Shown in pieces: positions 60,104-64,000 of a stretch of DNA of 64,000 nucleotides. This DNA is from Helianthus annuus (taxonomy: Eukaryota > Streptophyta > Magnoliopsida > Asterales > Asteraceae): contig NC_035436.2 of assembly GCF_002127325.2 (NCBI RefSeq), forward strand, positions 22,830,383 through 22,894,382. Direction: 5' to 3'. Every line of letters starts with the position of its first letter. Position 1 is the stretch's first letter. A program made the translations under genes and the position numbers. Below the pieces are notes generated by a model. That model had not been told where the DNA came from, made no database searches, and was given only the letters and a program-made list of their open reading frames with translations.

Positions 60104-60839
60104 TGTTGATGCAGTTTTGTGTGGATGTGGCTCGGTTCGGTTTAAGACCGACATCGCGACGTTCCTCTGTCGGTTTGACTCGGCGTTTAAGATGCATGTG
60201 ACGAAGACGACGACCAATACGTGCGAAAATGACATCATGATGACATCATAATGATGATGTCATTATTGCTATATTGGAAACAGAATGTCATGTGATATAT
60301 TCTACACAAAACACATTAATGCATAACTTATATATATATATATATATATATATTCATGAAGAATACAGTTCCTTGCAAGCATGTCCACGAATAACATAAT
60401 TCATCCATTTGAAAACACCTCATAAAGAACCAACATTGACGAAGAATCATCATTGATGAAGAACATGGTTCTTCATGAGTTAGTTGTTCCCTGGATGTCC
60501 TTTAACGAAAGACTCATATCTTTCATGGGATGTAGTCTTTCGTGGGCCTTGTTTCTAGGCCCAGTGAATCTTTCGGTGGGTTGCATATAGGGTTGGCTAT
60601 AAAAGCAAACTCATAGAAACAGTTAGGGTTAGAGAACTAGAGCACACACCAGAGAGGTTTAGAGGGTTTCTTGTTAAACTTTGTAACTCTTATGGTTGAA
60701 TACATTGAAGCTTTAAACGTTGAATCTTGTTATTGTGCTTACTCTCTCGCTCGGTTTATGTCACAACGAGGATTCCGCACTCGTTACGGCACCCGAACAA
60801 GAAATAATCTAAGTCCGACGATCCGTATCGGGATCTACA
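60104..60839 (+). repeat. Copia LTR (copy 2)
   Basis: TGTTGATGCAG to GGATCTACA. Compared with copy 1 it has an extra segment of about 90 bp (60189-60272) with GACATCATGATG / CATGATGTCATT-like inverted words and a shorter (TA)n. TATAAAAG box at 60598. Confidence 0.62.
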
Positions 60840-60894
60840 GATAACCCTTAGGTTCCTAATCGGCCTCACAATCTCTGAAGGACTTCATATGAGA

Positions 60895-62153
60895 CTAATG
60901 GATGTCGTCACCACATACTTATACAGGACACTTGAAAATGACATCTACATGAAAATCCCTAAAGGATTAAAATTGCCTAAAGCATTAAAATCAGCACCTC
61001 GATAAACGTGTTCTATAAAGTTCCAGAGATCTTTATATGGTCTCAAACAATCTGATCGTATGTTGTACAATCGACTTAGTGAATATCTCGAAAAAGAATG
61101 ATACAAGTCTGATGTAATCAGTCCATGTGTCTTTATAAAAAGATCACTCTCAAATTTCACTATAATAGCAGTCTATGTTGATGATATCAACATCATCGGA
61201 TCTCTTGAAGAGATAGAGAAAAATGCTCAGTTGTTAAAGAATGAATTTGAAATGAAAAATCTTGGTATGACGAAATTATGTATCAGACTACATTTTGAGT
61301 ATCTGTGTAATGGCACATTTGTCCATCAATCAAACTACATCCGGAAGATGTTAGTACGTTTCAATATGGACAATGCACATCCGTTTAGCGTACATATGGT
61401 TGTCCGACCGCTGGATCCACACAAGGATCCTTATCGCCCTCAAGAAGAAGGCGAAGAAGTACTTAGTCCAGAAGTACCGTACTTAAGCGCGATCGGTGCC
61501 CTTATGTATCTCGCAAATAACGCAAGACATGACATTGCATTTGCAGTTCATGTACTAGTGAGATACAGTTCGAATCCAACACGTAGACACTAGAATGGTG
61601 TGAAACATATATTCTGATATATTTTTCTATCAAAAGGATCAAAAGTCCCAACTTGTTGGGTATGGTGATGTCGGATATCTATTAGATCCTCACAAAGCTA
61701 AATCTCATACAGGTTATGTATTCACATACGGTGGCACCGCAATTTCTTGGAAGTCAACTAAGCAAACACTTACAGCAACATCATCAAATCATGTCGAATT
61801 GATAGCACTATATGATGCTGGTCGAGAATGTGTGTGGTTGAGATCAATGATTAATCACATACAAGAAGCATGTGAATTTAGAACAGATCAAGAAGGAGCC
61901 GACGATTATTTATGAAGATAATGCTGCTTGCATAGCTCAAATCAAAGAAGGTTACATCAAGGGTGATCGAACAAAGCACATTTCGGCAAAATTCTTCTCA
62001 ACATATGACTTGCAGAAAGAAGGGGAAATTGATGTTTGCTTGATCAAGTCAAGTGAAAATTTAGTTGACCTATTCACAAAATCTTTACCAAGAAGTAGTT
62101 TCGAGCAACTATCACACAAGATCGGTCTCCGTAGATTGAAAGATATTTGTTGA
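60895..62153 (+). pseudogene. Copia reverse transcriptase C-terminal half and RNase H
   Basis: Starts in the RT fingers/palm (LMDVVTTYLY, YMKIPKGL). YVDD, the catalytic pair, is at 61174-61185 in a frame open from 61103 to 61593, followed by FEMKNLGMTKLCI and the LSAIGALMYLANNARHDIAF motif. A stop (TAG at 61591) and a 27-bp deletion near 61623 break the join to RNase H (61660-62153), which has the D, E and D motifs in two frames. The RT N-terminus is missing. Confidence 0.88.
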
Positions 62154-62381
62154 ATTCAAGGGGAGAATTATATACACTGTACTCTTTTTCTCTTAACTAA
62201 GTTTTGTCCCAATGGGTTTTCTTAGTAAGATTTTTAACGAGGTAGTACAACTGATCCAGTAGTATCAGTTTATTTACATAGGTCCTAAAGTATGTTGTTA
62301 ACAATGTATAATAAGTAGTAACATATATCTGAGAGGGAGTGTTATGAATGCAGATAATATTTACGAAGATGATTAAATATA
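62154..62381 (+). other. Copia 3' UTR, polypurine tract and LTR start
   Basis: After the RNase H stop come a non-coding 3' region, GAGAGGGAG at about 62332, and TGTTATGAATGCAGATAA at 62341, the LTR start (also at 12087 reversed and 51646). The LTR is cut after about 25 bases, where CACTA sequence starts at about 62365 with shared CGAAGAT bases. Confidence 0.65.
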
Positions 62382-62416
<35 letters not shown>

Positions 62417-62417
62417 T
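62382..62417. repeat. (TG)n(TA)n microsatellite
   Basis: Compound tract at the same intron position as 8328-8359. Confidence 0.95.
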
Positions 62418-62439
62418 TGCTTTAGAAAATAATACTTAA

Positions 62440-63296
62440 AGGAAATACTTACGTAATTTTGTTCAGCAACCGGATCAACCCAATTCCCTTGATTGTCCGT
62501 GTGGGTTTTAGCATACGTAGGTACCCAATCCATCTCCTGTTTAACATTAAACTTAGATTAGACATTAAATAAATAAAAGCTTACACACACGCATGCATAC
62601 ATAAAACATTACATTTTTATAGGCGGTGCTACCGTACGACGACGATGTCCCCCCACGGTATGGGAATTGTTGTTTCTCGCGTACTAGTGTGTTGGCCTTG
62701 CTTCTTTTAATATATTTTTCGTCCCGAAAACGTTCGATGGTTCTCAACCAGTTATCATAGGGCATATCCGCAGGATGGTATGCCCTTGCGCTCGCAATAT
62801 CATTGTAACCTCCCTTGCTCTTAAATAATTTTTTAGCGTCGTACTTGCGGTCAGAGTACCTCTTCATAAGCACAGCCCTAATACCACCCGTCAAGTTTTT
62901 GGCCTCTAAATCACGTTCCACTACATCAAAATTGAAATTTTCCTACAAATTAAATAAAAAAGTTAAAATATCATATATAAATTAGATTTGCATGTGCTTA
63001 AATGTTTGATAAAATTTTATTGATATAACTTATTTACTCGTAAGTGGTTCATGAGGGCATCCTTGTAATGTTGTTCAACGTTATCTCATCCAGTTTTATC
63101 GAACGGAATGGTCCGCCACATATACAGGCCGGCCTCCCCTGAAAACATATCTCTTGATTTATCAACCGGGGTATACGTGACCTGTCTGTCAAACGTAAGC
63201 GATACAGCCCCCCCCCCCCCCCGCCTTTTACGAGACGCCTTAGTTTCTCGTTTTTGGCTTTCCCCCTAACCTTCTTTACGAGACGCACAGTTTTTT
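62440..63296 (-). pseudogene. Ptta/En/Spm transposase exons (copy 3)
   Basis: Exons about 63296-63030, 62942-62613 and 62536-62453. The core exon is open (AKNLTGGIRAV, FPYRGGTSSSYG). The C tract is 15 bases. The third exon has an intact Trp codon (EIDWVPTYAKTHTDNQGNW reading). Same 3' truncation at the microsatellite as copy 2. Confidence 0.75.
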
Positions 63297-63499
63297 AAGC
63301 TTGTTATGTTCTTAATGATTGTTTTAAATTTTGGGCGGAACGTTATCTTTTAAATCATCATTTCAATTTCGATTAGGTGTTTTCTTAGCTGGTTATGTTT
63401 GAAATGATGAATTCAATATCAGGCACGATTTTTTAAATATGTAATGTTCTTCATGCTGGTTTAAATTTTGATGGGTATTTTCTTAGCTCCTTTTGTTTT

Positions 63500-64000
63500 A
63501 AATGTTCTTCATGGTGGTTTAAATTTCGAACAAGTTCTCATGATTTTTTCATTTGTTCTCACGGTTCTCACAATATTTAGGGTTCTCATTAACTATCAAT
63601 CATTGAATTGCGAATAAAATAAGAACAATCGAAAAAAAATCAGAACATTAACGAAATTAGGCGAATGTAACAACAAAGAAGAATAATAGAAGCACGTATT
63701 ATGTCGAGTCGATTCCCTGAAGCGAATGTGGCCAATTATCAAAGCGGACGGGGTAGAGGTAGAAGCCGCGGCCCAGCAGAGGTCGTGGTCGTGGTCGAGG
63801 ACGAGGATATACATGGCATCGAGAGTCCCAGAACACTAAAAATAGCGATATTGAGTCGAGTCGACATAATACCGGCCGACCTTCAAAAGAGAAAAATAAC
63901 GGAAACATTTTATTGCTCGTCATCTTGATGATACCTATCGTATCATTCACTGCATCCTTAATAATGCGCCGATTCCCTTGAAACATGACTGTATATCCTT
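63500..64000. mobile_element. Chimeric copia-gag cassette (copy F), runs off the window
   Basis: The GTTCTCA-rich segment joins directly to the leader at AACTATCAATCATTG (63592), so the (TA)n and the first part of the leader are deleted. The RG-box, the 20-bp inverted repeat and the 75-codon plus-strand frame (63701-63928) are kept. The minus-strand gag-pre-integrase piece is cut by the window end. Confidence 0.62.

Overview
This is a plant nuclear genome window, almost entirely layered transposable elements. The Ty3/gypsy chromovirus gag-pol, the large gypsy LTRs that start TGTGACAAC, the copia gag types and the many (TA)n tracts look to me like Asteraceae. That is a recognition-based inference; the species cannot be fixed from sequence alone. 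I see one plausible host gene: a four-exon papain-like cysteine protease on the minus strand at 13585-15680. No rRNA, tRNA or CRISPR was seen.

Layout. 1-7310: 3' part of a chromovirus (Tekay/Del type) with an intact gag-pol frame and its 3' LTR. 7506-9252: a CACTA (En/Spm) end with a broken multi-exon Ptta/En/Spm-type transposase gene on the minus strand. 9474-12087: a chimeric copia-gag cassette between (TA)n tracts, a 373-bp hairpin element, and a copia gag on the minus strand. 12322-13186: a gypsy gag relic and a MITE. 13585-15739: the protease gene with a MITE in intron 2 and repeats in intron 1. 15740-23983: non-coding DNA with hAT-type MITEs, a 2.2-kb fold-back element with arms of about 860 bp, and a second CACTA end. 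23984-26222: solo LTR with ATAGA target duplications. 26290-29914: CACTA and copia fragments, a G-rich telomere-like tract and another fold-back. 29915-46235: a decayed copia element into which a complete but pol-dead gypsy element (31076-39958, GACAT duplications, near-identical LTRs) and a reversed solo LTR (40842-43775, ATGGG duplications) have inserted. 44775-64000: about 9.2 kb of nested copia, small LTR, Tat-like LTR, CACTA and copia-gag cassette sequence, present twice in tandem; the second copy runs off the window.

How it fits together. The intact gag-pol element (268-4978) is of the type that could supply proteins to the pol-less element at 31076-39958. That element's LTRs differ at only about four bases and one indel over 2.87 kb, so it moved recently despite having no usable pol. 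Four related but diverged gypsy LTRs carry the same ordered set of short hairpins, with base changes that keep pairing, closed in three of them by a long-range stem. I read this as a structured RNA domain in the LTR/leader, and it is the observation I would follow first. A second theme is a set of unrelated elements whose ends abut (TA)n tracts and begin with a TATAGGG-like motif.
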